Positions 1 to 12,759 of a stretch of DNA of 64,000 nt are shown one piece after another (the first letter of the stretch is position 1; every line of letters starts with the position of its first letter). Source of the stretch: Candolleomyces eurysporus (taxonomy: Eukaryota > Basidiomycota > Agaricomycetes > Agaricales > Psathyrellaceae); assembly GCA_027579435.1 (NCBI GenBank), contig JANBPK010000809.1:62001-126000 (forward strand), given 5' to 3'. A program made the translations under genes and the position numbers. The notes under the pieces are model-generated. The model ran no database searches and was not told the DNA's origin. It saw only the letters and a list, made by a program, of their open reading frames with translations.

Positions 1-1735
1 GCTTGTCAACCTTCGACAGCAACCTCTGCTGATAAGCTGCGGCGATCATGTAGATCAAGGATCAAAACTTTCACGCACGGCTATGTATCACATACAGCAT
101 ACCCAGGAGAGACTATAGTTGAAAACATTCCAGGGCGAGGTAGAACTTCGGAGAACAAAAGAAGACCCTTAAACGTTTTCATGTATTCAACATGCTCCCC
201 CAAGCTTGATGAGGACCCTGCTTGTTACCTCCGTATTCTAAAGCTGTGGTGACCGGCTTGACAGTTTCACGTCAACTGTTACTTTATGAACAGCCGGATT
301 TTCCCAGATGGAGGCTTTTCATGGGTTGGATTGATTGCTTCAACCCAGATTAAAATAACATCCTGACTCGTCCGAACTCGGAGAGATGGACGCCGGAGTC
401 GAGGTGGCATTGAGCGAACCCTATCTAGTCTCCTCTATGCAGGGTTCGGAATGGACCTCCGTCCAATCCAGACCCCGCACCATGCCCACATCCGAAATTT
501 TTTTTGAGTTCCATTGCCACTCAGCTCGATGTTCTCCAGAAGTAGTATGATACGTGGCGTGGCGGCGGCAAGGGCTTACAGAATCCGTCTTCCTATCAAG
601 CCGCGCTTCACCGTAGCTTCACCTTAAGTCCATCGCTTGTCTCCGGAATGTTGATCTCCTCAAGTTGCTTCCGAACCGAATGCGCTGACTTTGAACTTGG
701 TGGATTTTATAAGCTTGAAGTCGCCATACCACTGCCAGCTGGCTACCACATAACTGCGCCTCGACAAACTGTTGGATACATGTTGTGTCTCCAGGTAAAC
801 TCAGTTTATTCCGCAGAGCATTCGTTATTAGGTGGTGCAAGCATATGGTGTATACCGCTCAATTTTCAGTCACCGGTTCTGTGTCTAAATTGGGTCGGGG
901 TGCGAGAGAGGCGGGCAAATTGGACGACAACGTCGGGGAATCTCCCAATCGCAGCTTCCCGTGAAATGCAGATAGAAAATGCCTCAGGCGCAGTACTTGC
1001 ATATGGGATCCATGATCCACGGACGCTATGTCAGCGTCGAGAATTTGTAACCATGTTCGTCGACCGATGCATTGAGAGTTTACTGCCAAAGCACACCCCG
1101 GTTCACTCGGACCCTAGGTCTGGAATTGACGGAATATAACAAAACTCTCTGAGATAAATGCAACGTCATGATCTGCATCTCCGAGGCATTGATAGTTACC
1201 TGGTTATGTACATGGCTTACTCGAGCCTTCTAACCTGGTTCTCAAAGTTGTGTTTATGACAGAACTTCTTGTGGCCAACCAACCCTCTGCGGGGATCTGG
1301 GCATTGTTAAGGGCAATCATCTCTGTTCCCATGACCGTAACCACCGAGCGTTCTGTGAAGCAAATACGTTTCCTAAGAGTACAAACTAGTAAGCACAGGT
1401 TCTAGAAGAATGTAACAACAGATTGGTAGTAAGACACAAAGTAGAAACCGGGAAGACACTGAGCACCAGGCGATAGCTAGATGATATACGGATATAAATT
1501 GTCCCAAACGTTAGCAGCTAGAAACGGGAAAATACAACGATATAAAGGCTCGAAATCAGTGGCAATGTGGCGAATCGAAGATCAACCGTGAAAATCACTG
1601 ATCGAGTTCAAGTTGGCAGGTACGCTCTTGTAGCCCTTTAAGGTGAGCCGCGAGTACTGGGCCGGGACAGGCTCCTAATCACGAGGAACAGCAGTTAATA
1701 CTTGAGGGATTGAGCCCATAATCGTTCGAAGCTAC
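1..1735. other. Left flank, no supported gene
   Basis: I see no convincing gene here. Short open frames exist on both strands (for example plus 648-1139) but they carry no recognisable domain, and no splice-joined reading continues them. The right-hand few hundred bases are probably the 3' flank of the kinase gene that ends at 1736. On the minus strand an ATG at position 49 opens a frame running off the left edge, but 16 codons are too few to judge. Confidence 0.5.
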
Positions 1736-3319
1736 TCACTCGTCCCTTGACCTCCTTGACCTCGACCATCCCCAAACTTGGGCAACCCATCTCGCCATTG
1801 TATTCTCATGTTTCATCATGGTTATGATCCAGGGATGATTCAACATGTCCCTGGGCGTTGGGCGTGTCAGGGCATCGACGACGAGGCTGGGTAAGAATCG
1901 ATCAGAATGATCATCCGGAAGCCACACAGATAGAAGCACAGAAGGACTCACGCTTGCTTGATAAAATCTTTCATCTCCTCGCTCCACTGGACACCGGGTT
2001 CGTCTTCTAATGTTGGAGGCTACACAGGTCTCCGTCAGAACGACGACGCACATTAGACCAGATATTGCTCACCTCGCCGTTGGTGATGTACATCATAAGC
2101 TCGATCGGTGGTACATCGGTGGGGAATGGGAATCGGTTTTGCACAAGTTCGAGGAGGGAGATCCCAGTCGACCATACATCAGATCGAATGGTGTATTCCT
2201 GGCCACAAATTCGTTCGGGCTAACATATTATGATGATCAGCGGACGAAAAAGTGGTGAATGAAAAAGTATGTACCGCCATGTAGAAGCTTGTACCCGTGA
2301 AGGTGTTTGCGTTGGAAAGTACCAATTCACCAGAGACACCGAAATCGACGAGTTTGACGATCCCTTCTCTCGACAGTAAAATGTTGGAGGGCTTGATGTC
2401 CCTGTGAATTGTCCTCCTGGAATGCAAATAAGCAAGTCCTTGTAGCACCTAAGACGCTTGTTAGACATGAAAGCAATCGCAACCCCTGGGTACTCACACC
2501 CTCAGCAATTCGCCCAGCAATCTTCTCGCCAACTATGGCCCCACGTTCACGAATCCTCTTCCCAACTGCCTCCAAGCTCCCTCCTTCACAGAATTCCATG
2601 ATGATCTTGAGCTCCGTGTGCGACGGTGACATGTAAGCACCATAAAAGGCGATGATGTTGAGGTGTTCCGTAGAGGACATGATCTGGAGTTCTCTGAGAA
2701 GCTGCTTCATTGGTGCCTCCCGAGTAGTAATCGTCTTCCGAGCCATTATCATCCCAGAACGCTTGTCCTTTACTTTGTGAACAGCGCCACCTGCACCTTC
2801 TCCCAAGGGCGCGATCTCTTCAAGCATCTCATCCGACCATTGTACGGTTGGGGGCGGAGAGGCCAAGATCTGATCGGAAGGTTCGCTGGAGGGCCGATGC
2901 TGGGGGGCAGGGCGCGTTGCGGTGATTTCTTTCAAAACGTCTTGGAGCGGGTTCGCTGGAGGTTGAGAGGGGCCAGTTCGAGGGGGCGCAGCTGTCTGTG
3001 CAGAGATGATGGTGAGGTTGGGGCGAATTGTTCTGTTTTCATCCTCCCCAGGCGATAGATGTTGCTCCGGAGCTCCTATTGGCCCCCCATAGTAGCTTTC
3101 GAATTGAACACTACCACCGATGGCCAGCCCGAGTTTGGGCTTGCTTCCGCTGTTTGAGCGAGGAGGACTGAGGGATAATGAAGCCATCCGCTCTGCGACT
3201 TCTTCTTGTGGTTCTGCCGGGGAGAGAGGATTGGGAGTCCTGAGAGCAGGAAGGCGACGAGTGCTCGATGAAGGCCGCGGGCCCATTGGCCTTTGCACCA
3301 GGGTGATTCTTGCATCCAT
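1736..3319 (-). CDS. MKK1: MAP kinase kinase, Mkk1/2 type (cell wall integrity)
   Basis: Dual-specificity kinase expected to phosphorylate the Slt2/Mpk1 MAP kinase in the cell-wall-integrity cascade. Coding exons in order are 3319-2498, 2448-2275, 2219-2073, 2019-1952 and 1886-1736, giving 453 aa in frame. The first ~160 residues are Pro/Ser-rich and disordered. The kinase domain starts near residue 165 with the glycine loop GEGAGGAV. The catalytic HRDIKPSN lies at 289-296 and DFG at 309-311. The activation loop carries [11 protein letters not shown], the Mkk1/2 signature, and the tail ends in VAQVWGW, as in fungal Mkk proteins. The start at 3319 (MDAR) is preferred over an in-frame ATG at 3376. 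Seen: motifs and splice sites. Inferred: the pathway. The Ste7 and Pbs2 classes fit the activation loop and tail less well. Confidence 0.9.
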
Positions 3320-3663
3320 TGTGCAGAGAGTTGAGTAGAGACGTGTACGATTGGGCGCCGAGGGCCTTGTATTCAAATCCCTGACGAATGGGGCTAGACA
3401 GATATAGCAAGAGATTCACTGGGCGGATACCCACACTGATTTCTCGATCTGAACGCAGCCTCAAGGACAGCCTGGCGAGCACAGAGAAACGGTTGGAATC
3501 TGGAGAAGATGTTGGGCTGGTGATGGTCGCTGATGAGGATGAGATCCTGCCCATTGGCTCTCTCCTCCCGCCTTTGCTTGGCCTTGTTGTGCCTTATAGG
3601 TCACTGTCATTGATCCCATCTACACCCGAGCTCATCCTTCAGTCCTTTCCTCTCCGTCCTACC

Positions 3664-4363
3664 ATGTCTGAGGCACCCCCAGCCTCCCCTTCGCGCCGGC
3701 GAACATCACCAGAAACACATCACGCAGGGTCTGTTCTGCACTGCCCATCGCTCTCGCTGTTGCCGACCCATTGATGCTTCCTCTGCACACAGCATCAAGC
3801 CCAGTGACATCATTGGCAAGGTCGTTAAGCGCGTCCGTAAATCTTCAACCCATCCAGCGTTCACCATTGATTTTGCCGACGACACTGCAGTGCAAATTCG
3901 AGTCGAAGGCTACGACCCGCAGCACCCAGGTCTCCCCAAGACCTTGGAGACCGATGCCTATCTCCAAGAGTTGATGTCAAGTGACAAGGCGTTCGATTGT
4001 GCCATCCTTGGCTGTTCATATGTCACCCTGTCAGACAAGGCATTTGAACGACGAAGGAGGGACGGAGAGGACATCCTGCAGCACTGGGATCAGCAGCATG
4101 TTGGCCTAGCCCTCAAATTCGCGGACGGGCAGTCGGCGAAGGCTCGATGGCACTGCATATGGGCCGCTAAACAAGAACATGATCAAGAAGATGGGGGCTG
4201 TATTTTCCGCAGCTACGAGGACGTTTACCTCGACTACCTTTGCCGTACACGCTGCCCCCCNGAGTCCGACGAAGCACAGAAGGCGAAAATCCCAAGCATA
4301 TTCGAACCTCAGTGGGTCAACGTCGTGACAATGCCCAACTTCGAGTTGAACGCTTCCATTTGA
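3664..4363 (+). CDS. Unknown protein, 211 aa
   Basis: Two exons, 3664-3728 and 3793-4363, joined by a 64-nt intron, give 211 aa. I do not recognise the family. The N terminus is Pro/Ser/Arg-rich. The rest looks like one compact mixed alpha/beta domain with a charged middle part (KAFERRRRDGE) and a hydrophobic end (WVNVVTMPNFEL). It has no signal peptide or membrane segment. It is divergent from the MAPKK gene, with 344 bp between the two starts. Position 4261 is an ambiguous base after six C. Here keeping the N gives the longer, more protein-like end, whereas dropping it gives a basic tail of about 20 residues, so the last ~35 residues are less certain. Confidence 0.7.
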
Positions 4364-5996
4364 CTTCCATCATATCTCGTTATCTCACGTCTCAGCTCTC
4401 AGCGCATTTTGCTATGGACAAACTACTCATTTATGCTCATCGAAATCGATATCTCATTAACAGTCAGATCCTTCCCGACCTCATCATGACGGACGGTTTC
4501 CATATAGTGCTCAAACTACATGTATCAACTATCAACTACCGCCTTACTTGTCTCCTTAGGATTCCCAGTGGTCTTCCAGCTCTTCCCCATTTCTTTTTTT
4601 GCCTCACCTGTAATTTTGGACATTACTCCAGTAACTTGCGATCTGTCAATGGGCCTAGCCGGACACTTGACCCTTCATGTTCGTAACGAAAACACGCATT
4701 TGCTACATATATAACACGGCCTTTTGGCCTTACGATTCAGGAACCGCGTGGATCTGCCAATCAATAGGTCATGGATATCTTCCGATGTCACTTTGAAAAC
4801 TGCCATTGTCTGCTTGTTTGACCTATCGTTTCCTACTAGATAGGAGGCACGCGGTGAGGTGGGTGCATCACGTCAATGGGAGTGTCTATAAAAGGGATGG
4901 AAACAATTGAATATGTTTCACAGTGCTAGAAAGCGAAAGCGAACAACGTTCTGGTCAAGTTTTTCGACTAACATACGTCCTGGAATTTTCTTTTTTTGAA
5001 GATGCCTATCCAGGTCAAGCTGGATAGATGGTGATCATCAAAGGCCGTCAGACGGATATCTTGTTGTCTTCTTTGATTTGGCAATTATGGTCCTATTGAC
5101 TGGCCGAAAAGGATTTCCTTGTAGAGTGCTGTGAACATCTCGCGTTCCTTACGATTGAAACGGACAATGGCCGTGATAGTTGAATGGGCTGCCCAGACTC
5201 AAGGCCGTGTGCCGGGAGGGATTCTGACATCACGAATGAGAGCATTTGCACACTCTTTACTTCAGTCCTTGCCAACATACCATATTGCATGTCCCCTGAA
5301 ACTCGAAATCGCACCGGCCGCCGACTCGAAAGATCTGGGATGCCTATCCAGGTAACACGGACGAAACTCCATGGTCAAGCTAGCCCGTCCGCGGTTCAGA
5401 CAGTTGCAATTGAATGTCAAACTCGAGAGGGATCACCGTTTCTCCAGAGTAGGGTGAAAGCTCCAACTTTCATTTGGGAGCATGTATTGGTTGGTAGCTC
5501 TGGCAACTAAATTCCACCCGGGAATTAAGTTTTTGGCGCCAAAGGTGGAGTTGAGGCGGGAGTCAAGGATCCGGTGACACCGACCCTGTATCCAGCGGCA
5601 GGTACACCTGCTCGCCTAACCACAGGGGGGNTTTGGGTGGCATTAAACGGTTGCGCAATGTCCTGTCAGTGCATTGCGGGCCCTATATGCTACAAGTCGA
5701 TTAAACGTTATGTACACCCTCTAACAGTTAATTTACTCACTTGGGGCAGATTACCGAAAATACGCTGCTGTGAGTTGCTATGAGCTCTGCACAATTCGGC
5801 GCTCGGGCTCGGGCTCGCAGGGTTCAGCGCTCAGGCCTCAGGGCTTGATTTCGCCGGTGATGAATTAAAATTAATGTTGAAATTTGTCGCATAGACGAGG
5901 AGGGTCATGCTCCTGATTGCGGAGTTTCCGAGTTAGAGTAATACTTCCCACAGCCGATCACCACGCTCTCCTCGCTGGCTCCCGCAACACTCAGCC
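4364..5996. other. Intergenic region, no supported gene
   Basis: About 1.6 kb with only short open frames. A short stretch near 5005-5020 (gatgcctatccagg) recurs near 5338. A tandem GCTCGG triplet-like run lies near 5800, just upstream of the Naa50 promoter. An ambiguous base follows six G at 5631. I see no RNA gene or mobile element. Confidence 0.5.
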
Positions 5997-6657
5997 ATGT
6001 CCTCAACACCTTCCAAGCAAAGTCGCATCAGTTTCGCGTCGTTGACAGATAACAATCTAGGATCAGTTCGAAAGTTGAATTCTGTCCTATTTCCCATAAA
6101 ATATAGCGAAAAATTCTATCAGGATATCTTGCAACCCGAAGTAGAAGATTTTTGCAAGCTAGGTGCGATCACAGTGGTTCCAGACTTGGATGAATCGTGC
6201 TCAATCCATGCATTCAGTATACTACAATGACATTCCTGTATGTTGTCTAGCACTCTTATTCTCGAACCGGTTTCCATCTCCATCCCGTTTGTAAGGTTGG
6301 GACAATCTGCTGTCGGTTCGAAAACAAGGATGATCAAAACCAGCTGTACCTCATGACCATGGGCGTCTTAGCTGTGGGTCCCTTTTCGACTCTATTATTC
6401 GGTCAAATTGCGACTAACGTATGGCCTAGCCTTATCGCTCTCGTGGTCTGGGATCCAAAGCCCTGGAGCTCATTCTGGCAGCAGCATCAAGTCACCGACC
6501 AAAGATTGACAAGATTTATCTCCATGTGCAGGTCTCCAACGGGGACGCGAAGAAGTTCTATGAACGGCATGGATTCGTTCACACATCGACTCACAACGAC
6601 TATTACAAGAAGATTAGCCCCGCCGACGCATGGGTCTTGGAGAAAACCTTCTCCTAA
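5997..6657 (+). CDS. NAA50: N-alpha-acetyltransferase 50 (Naa50, GNAT family)
   Basis: GNAT acetyltransferase predicted to acetylate N-terminal methionines, usually in association with the NatA complex on ribosomes. Four exons, 5997-6162, 6218-6237, 6296-6373 and 6430-6657, give 163 aa, close to the usual ~170. Exon 2 is only 20 nt. The Naa50 strand VYYNDIPVGTICCRFE is assembled across exons 1-3, followed by LYLMTMGVLAPYRSRGLG. The latter holds the RxxGxG acetyl-CoA loop (RSRGLG, using exon 4). The C-terminal FYERHGFV and DYYKKI motifs are typical of the family. It lies tail to tail with the C2H2 gene ending at 6838. Recognition rests on motif order; related Naa10/Naa20 enzymes lack this combination. 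Confidence 0.93.
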
Positions 6658-6837
6658 GTATTAGTATATAGGTCCGTGTGTCTTCATTATTTTTTGCCCT
6701 ATCTCTTATTAAAGTCACATTATTTGATTAGCAGTGTACAGAGAATGTTCTGCTTCTAATCTATGGTTCGTTGGTCAATGATCGATCGGACTCAAGAAGA
6801 CATGAAGATGCTTACCCCGCCTGTCGCTGGGAAGGTA

Positions 6838-7684
6838 CTATGGTGACCTTCCGTCCTCGACTTTTCCGCATCCCTTGACCAACTAGAATGACAAATGTCA
6901 GATGCTGTCACGACTTTGAGAGCTGGAATGATGATGAACGAACCTGGTGTCGCTTGAGGGCATCCTTCCGCGTGAAAGTCTTTCCGCAGCCGCCATTGCA
7001 CAGGAAAGGCTTTTCGCCAGTGTGGGTCTCCCTGTGCCTCTTCAAATCGTGCTGACGATTGAAGGAAAGTGCACACAGATCGCAGGCGAAAGGGCGTTGC
7101 GCTGTGGCAGGATAAGCTGCTGGTGAAAGCGGCATTGCGGGGGATAGGGGAATTTGTTGGTAATGGGGGTGCGCCGGAGGGACATTGTCCTGTGGAGATG
7201 CATCGTGGTACGCATGAGAATGCGATCGAGGGCGTCCATACCCTTGTACGGCCGAAGAAGTCTGGCTATCCGGATAGGCATAGGATGAAGTATAGGGCTG
7301 CTGAGACTGTGGTCGAGTTGATTGCGGTCTAGGGGGATGAGAGTAGCGGGACGATGAGTAAGGCGGGATGTCCGATTCCACTGGAGAAATGGGAGATGTA
7401 GTATAGTGAGGACTGCTTGGCGAGGTGGACGATGAAGACACCGGTGAGCTTCCGTAGTAAGCTCCTGAGTATTCTACATCACTGCCGTGATAAGCAGGAT
7501 GTGGAGAGGAGTTCGAGGGGTAGTGGCTATGAGAGTAACCATGAGAGGAATAGCTCGACGACGAAGAGGAGTAAGCTTGACTGTTATACTGGACGGCAGG
7601 GCCGGATGAATACTGTGATGAGTATCTGGTATCAGCCATTGAAGGAGATTGCGAAGATGGGTTGCTTGCTTTATCTGGATTCAT
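6838..7684 (-). CDS. C2H2 zinc-finger transcription factor (Crz1-like fingers)
   Basis: Two exons, 7684-6944 and 6882-6838, joined by a 61-nt intron give 261 aa. The first ~195 residues are a Ser/Tyr/Pro/His-rich low-complexity region (many YSS and SSP repeats), probably a disordered regulatory part. Two C2H2 fingers follow near residues 199-247, with RQHDLKRHRETHTGEKPF linking them and FTRKDALKRH in the second. The last exon supplies LVKGCGKVEDG after the second finger. The fingers resemble those of fungal calcium-responsive Crz1-type factors, but the rest is too simple to prove orthology, so only DNA binding is safe. A second in-frame ATG at 7639 would give 246 aa. Confidence 0.82.
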
Positions 7685-9472
7685 GGGGGGGGCCTAATTA
7701 TATGTTTCGGGGTTCGAGTGTTTACGAGAGCACCAAGCTCAAATTGCAGGCCGGCGTATTCGCAACGATTTAAATTGTCAAAAACAGGCTATGACGCCGA
7801 GCAGGATCCCATCTTGTCACGGTGCCTGGGCGGAAAGAAATTGACATCGGCATATCATACATCTTGCGTGCCCACACTGGCAGGCTGTGAACGGAATGAT
7901 GCGCGAGCCGCGATGAGCCGTGTCCAGGTCGGAATCAGGATCCCAAGGGACTGACCAAGCTTCATAGTTCCTGTTCGTCTGCACCCGGCCCCCGCGACCT
8001 CTCATACATCGCCTCTCAGCCCGCCTCCCATTCTTTCAAGAAAGGAGCTGCGTTGCGATCGAGATTCCGAGCCCTGAAATTAGGCCCGATATTCATCAGT
8101 GCCTAAAAGGGGACCAACGACCGCATACACTATATGTATCCACACAAGTTCTTGGTAGCCAAATGGTCGTCGTGTCATAAATTGTATATCATGGGTAGTG
8201 ACAGAAAAGGTGTAATTATCACCTCACCTATGCCGATGGGCAGAGAGCAAATGGTCACGTAGATCCTTTTGTCACTCCCAGCAGAGCCGCTCTGACCATT
8301 CCTCCATCAATGATCAAGGGCACCAAACCTTCTGTCGCCGTATGTTCTCGGTTGTTCGTTCCTGGGCACCTTGGCTCCATGTCATTAAAATTTGCCCTTT
8401 TCTTCCAAAACGACGGCTGCCTGGTGGCTTGCTCAAGACTCTGGCTGCCTGTTGTCTGAATACAGCGCACGGTGGAACTTCCGTCCCTGCTATCACTGAC
8501 CCGAACCCCACCTCTTAAGTGGTGGCGTCCGTTCCGTCACCGATATACTACCGTCTCCGTCGTGGCGTCGAAAGAGCGGTGGCGAGTGCATACCTATGCA
8601 CATACATCGAGGCAGCCGGTGAACAACAAAATCCTATAGAGAGAACAAAGATGACCCAGGCGAGGCTGGACCCTGAAAATGGGGTCCATGCCGGGCTATT
8701 TCCTGTCACTCTGATCTCGAGTGACCACTACTGAGTATTCTCCCCTGATTCTTTGAACTCAGCCAACAGCCAGACAGGACTCGCAAGCGATCCATCAAAT
8801 TTGGTGCAGATAAGTACATACGCTTGTACCTCAGGTAACTTCAACTTCAAGCGATGGTTTCCAAGCAATTAGCAAGGAATTGGAAGTCGATTATTCTGAC
8901 CCTTCCTGTTGTTAAACAGCGGAGGTGCAAGCAGTTTCAATACCGAATGCAACGGCTTCGAATTCTACACAAGGTTAAAGAAGGTGCCGGGATTCATGAA
9001 CCCAGACTGAGACAGCCGACTCAAACGTGAGAGGGTTCAAAATCAATGATCGCACCCGCTGAGGCTCCGATGCTGGCAGGGGTTGGCTGTGCAACAATGC
9101 ATCCCTTTTTAATGAAATTGCGACACAACAAATTGAAAACGGGATCTGCCAATAAATTTTAACAGGTTAGGTTCTATGAAGGATGGACGTCGATGGGACG
9201 GCCACAATGTATAGTATTTGGAAGGGCCAATCGAGCCTTGTTAAAACTTCGTCTCCCCACCGACTAACGCTTCCTGTTCGTCGCTACGATTAGTAAGAAC
9301 ATTGTTCGGCTTGAAGGACCCTAACCCTAGCTTGATTTGGCAATGACGTGAGGGTGCCGACCACCGCTGTGAGACATTGGAGACAGCTCCCCGTTCATTA
9401 CTTGATACCACCAACAGTTCTTGAGAATCCCTTCAACTTTCAGCATTTTACATCCAAATTTTGCATCGATTC
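7685..9472. other. Intergenic region between divergent genes
   Basis: About 1.8 kb between the starts of the C2H2 gene (-) and DNA ligase (+). It contains only short, compositionally ordinary open frames on both strands and no family motif. It should hold the two promoters. I see no RNA gene or repeat. Confidence 0.5.
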
Positions 9473-12400
9473 ATGTCGAAAAGAGCTCCCGATACGCCCC
9501 TATCTCGCACACCCAAGAAGAAGCGCCCGAACCCTTCCGGAAATAGTCAACTCCAACTGCATCATTTCTTCAGCTCTTCACCCTCGAAATCGGACCGTGC
9601 TTCTCCCGTCCAGTCAGTAAACGGGGTTCCGAGCCTTGTAGAGCCCATCGACGTTGATGCGCTCGACGAGAAGACGTCCGGACCATCAGTACCCCCCGCT
9701 GCCCGGTTCGAGTCACCCCAAACACCCAAACCACCAGTCGGCAAACCGGTAAAAACACCAATCGTCTTCGGCTCAAAATTAGTCAAACCAGAGAAACTGG
9801 ATTTTCACCCTGTGGACTGTGACCCTGTTTTCTATGATCCTGCAGCCCAGCCTTGGACTTCGACAAGCGCCCCATACTCCTTTTTAGCCCATGCCCTCAC
9901 CACCCTGTCGCAGACACGATCGCGCATTGCCATCATCAACTGCTTGACAAATACTCTGAGGACAATTATACAACGTCATTCGTCCTCTTTGCTTCCTTCT
10001 TTATATTTGCTTTCCAATACCCTCTCCCCCGCATACGTCGGGGTGGAACTAGGCATTGGGAGTTCCGTTTTATCTAAAGCTATCCAGCAAGTATCTGGGC
10101 TGACTGCTGCGGCTTTGAAGCAACTCTATGCTACCACAGGTGACGTTGGGGATGTCGCCTACATGGCCAAGTCGAAAGTGAGAACGCTTGTTCCACACCC
10201 ACCCCTCACCATTCAACAAGTCTACGATTCCCTATTGAAAATAGCCTCGTGCAAGGGACAAGGTGCAGCGAAGCAGAAGGAAAAAATAGTAGAGAAGCTG
10301 CTTGTTGCCGGGTCGGGGGACGAAGTGCGGTATCTTGTTCGAACCCTCACCTTGAACCTACGAGTAGGAGCGGTCAGAACATCGATCCTCACAGCTCTGG
10401 CGAGAGCGTTCGTCTTTCATGGATCTCCCGGCAACAACGAAGACCTTGAAGATATCTATGCTTCCCAAGATCTACTACGGCGAATCCAGCCAATAGGCTC
10501 GAGTTCGTCAGGCAAAAAGAAAGAGGCTGAAGATTCCGCGCGGGAGGAATTGAAGGCATTATTTACGAAGGCTGAAGAACTGGTCAAGCAGGTTTACGTC
10601 CGGCACCCATGCTACGATGACATGGTTCATGCCTTACTTCAGCATGGCTTCGAGGACCTGGCAAGTCGTGTTCCGTTATCAGTCGGTGAGTTCGCCAGTC
10701 GGACTTGGAAGATGTGATTTACTGGACTCACCATTAACGTTCCATTTGCCCTAAAGGGATACCGTTACATCCAACATTGGGATCACCAACTCGTTCGTTG
10801 GACGAGATCTACGAACGGCTTGGAAATCTGCCCTTCACTGCTGAATTCAAATATGATGGTCAGCGTGCTCAAATTCACGCAAAGACTGAAGCAAATGGCA
10901 AGATATTTGTGAAGATATTCTCCAGGCATCTTGAAGACATGACAACTAAAGTATGCTCCTCATCCCAACGTCACGCCCTACTAACATTTGTTACAAGTAT
11001 CCAGATATCATTCTCTTAGTCGAGCACCTCTTCAAGGCATCTCCCTCGCTCCAGTCGTTTATTCTCGACTCCGAAATTGTTGCCATAGCTCCTGGAACCG
11101 GGGAGCTAAAATCGTTCCAGGAGTTGTCCAATCGGCCCCGCAAAGACGTTCAAATAAACGACATCAAAGTGTCGGTGGCAGTATATGTCTTCGACCTTTT
11201 ATATTGCAACAGTGAAGTAAGTACTGTCCATTCGCAATCACCTCTGATTTAATATCACTTCGAATATCAGATATATCTAGCCAAGCCATTTCGAGCGAGA
11301 AGGGAAAGGCTGAGACAAGAGTTTCCGCCGTATATCCCTGAAGACCCTACTGTCGCGCGTCTTTGCCATGTTGAAAGCTGTGAGAGTGACCAAGGCCAAG
11401 AGGCTGTCATGGACTTCTGGATGAGGGCGGTAGAGAGCAAGTGTGAAGGGCTCATGCTCAAAGTAAGACAGTTGTCAATCATATCTGCAGGCTCGTCCCA
11501 TTGAGTACTCATCACCCCCGGGTTCCCAGGTTCTGGACTTCGAGCCGGAGGAATCTACCCAGCCCGAAGAACCGGGAAAGTCGAGAAGAAAGATTCTCCC
11601 TGCTACATACGAACCTGACAAGCGGACTTTGGCATGGCTGAAGCTCAAGAAAGACTACGTAAGTAGCATCGGGGACAGCCTTGATCTTGTTCCCATCGGT
11701 GCATGGTATGGGAACGGTCGTAAGGCTGGTTGGTGGAGTCCTATTCTGCTGGGGCTGTGGGACGCGGACGCAGGACGGGTAGTGGGTGTCTGTAAATGCA
11801 TGTCGGGTTCGTCGCAGTTACGTTCGTTGTTTCGGGGACTGGTTACTAAACTAACGTCTGAACCGCGTGCTGAATTGTTGATTCCAGGTTTCACAGATGC
11901 CTTCTACAAGGTGAGATCGTTCGCTGTCTAACCAGGCGATTGACACTCACCTCGCCTCTCCAAGTCATTATCTGAAACGTATCCAGCAAATTCTGACACC
12001 TGCTCAGGCCAACCGAAATGGGAGTGTGATTTTGGAGGTATGCAGTATCCCTCCCTTTCGCGCAATGTCACTTTCCTCATTGATCGCGAACGATTTAGGG
12101 TTCCGACCAGATGTTTACTTCGAACCTCGCGAAGTTTGGGAGGTACGAGGCGCGGAGTAAGTGTCGTCGCTTGGCTCTGTGGGCCGCGGTTGATGATTTT
12201 GAAACATCGTATTAGCATTACTGAAAGCCCTGTATCTACGGCGGCTCTCGGCATGGTCTCCGATTCTCGTGGCCTGAGTGTCCGCTTCCCGAGATTTATC
12301 AAGGTCCGGGTCGACAAGAAGATAGAACAGGCGAGCACTCCTGGATTTCTTGCCTCGATGTGGAGGAAACAGCAGAAAGCGCCTGTCATTGTTGGAACAG

Positions 12401-12492
12401 ATGATGGTGAACTGATTGACGTCAATCTTTCGGAGGCGAGCTGCAGCGAGCTTGAGGATGACGAATCAGATGCGCAAGGGGTTGATGATTAG
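9473..12492 (+). CDS. CDC9: ATP-dependent DNA ligase I (Cdc9/Lig1)
   Basis: Replicative ligase that seals Okazaki-fragment nicks. Nine exons (9473-10685, 10757-10950, 10998-11216, 11271-11462, 11530-11806, 11888-11910, 11965-12037, 12099-12156, 12216-12492) sum to 841 aa in frame. A PIP box for PCNA (QLQLHHFF, residues 26-33) sits in a disordered, basic N terminus. An alpha-helical DNA-binding domain follows, up to about residue 400. The nucleotidyltransferase motif EFKYDGQRAQ has its adenylated lysine at about 436. Later motifs are DSEIVAI, CEGLMLK and WLKLKKDY, then the OB-fold with EVWEVRGADIT and RGLSVRFPRF. Exon 6 is only 23 nt. No intron is needed after KKDY, where a false GTAAGT occurs. 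The acidic C-terminal tail is typical. Confidence 0.96.
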
Positions 12493-12759
12493 CCACACAT
12501 TTCAACTGTAGTAGCAGCATTAAATCACTGACCTGAGATTAATTGGCGAGGACGTCAGGCCCGTAGCCAGCGCTTGATTGAGCTGCGCGGAACAGGTGTT
12601 CCGTTCGGGCCAGGCAAGATCGAGGCTCAGGTGCCATGCCACCTAAATGGGCTAAGTTGTGACTAAAGAGGGTCACCTCTCTTCTTCTGCCATCACCACT
12701 GCCTATTAGTATCTAAGAGCTGCCATCGTCCTTTTGAGCCCACTCCTCACAAAGAAATC

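Noticed and set aside
1..49. Start of a minus-strand gene leaving the left edge
   Set aside because: An ATG and 16 open codons are too little evidence.
648..1139. 163-codon open frame on the plus strand
   Set aside because: No domain, no splice-supported extension, and overlapping frames on the other strand are of similar length; it looks like chance.
5093..5510. Overlapping open frames with a YCMSPE-like string, possibly a kinase remnant
   Set aside because: The resemblance rests on a few residues; no glycine loop, HRD or DFG is present in any frame nearby.
11660..11680. GTAAGT inside the ligase exon as a splice donor
   Set aside because: Reading straight through gives the conserved DNA ligase sequence; an intron ending at the next AG would be only ~20 nt.
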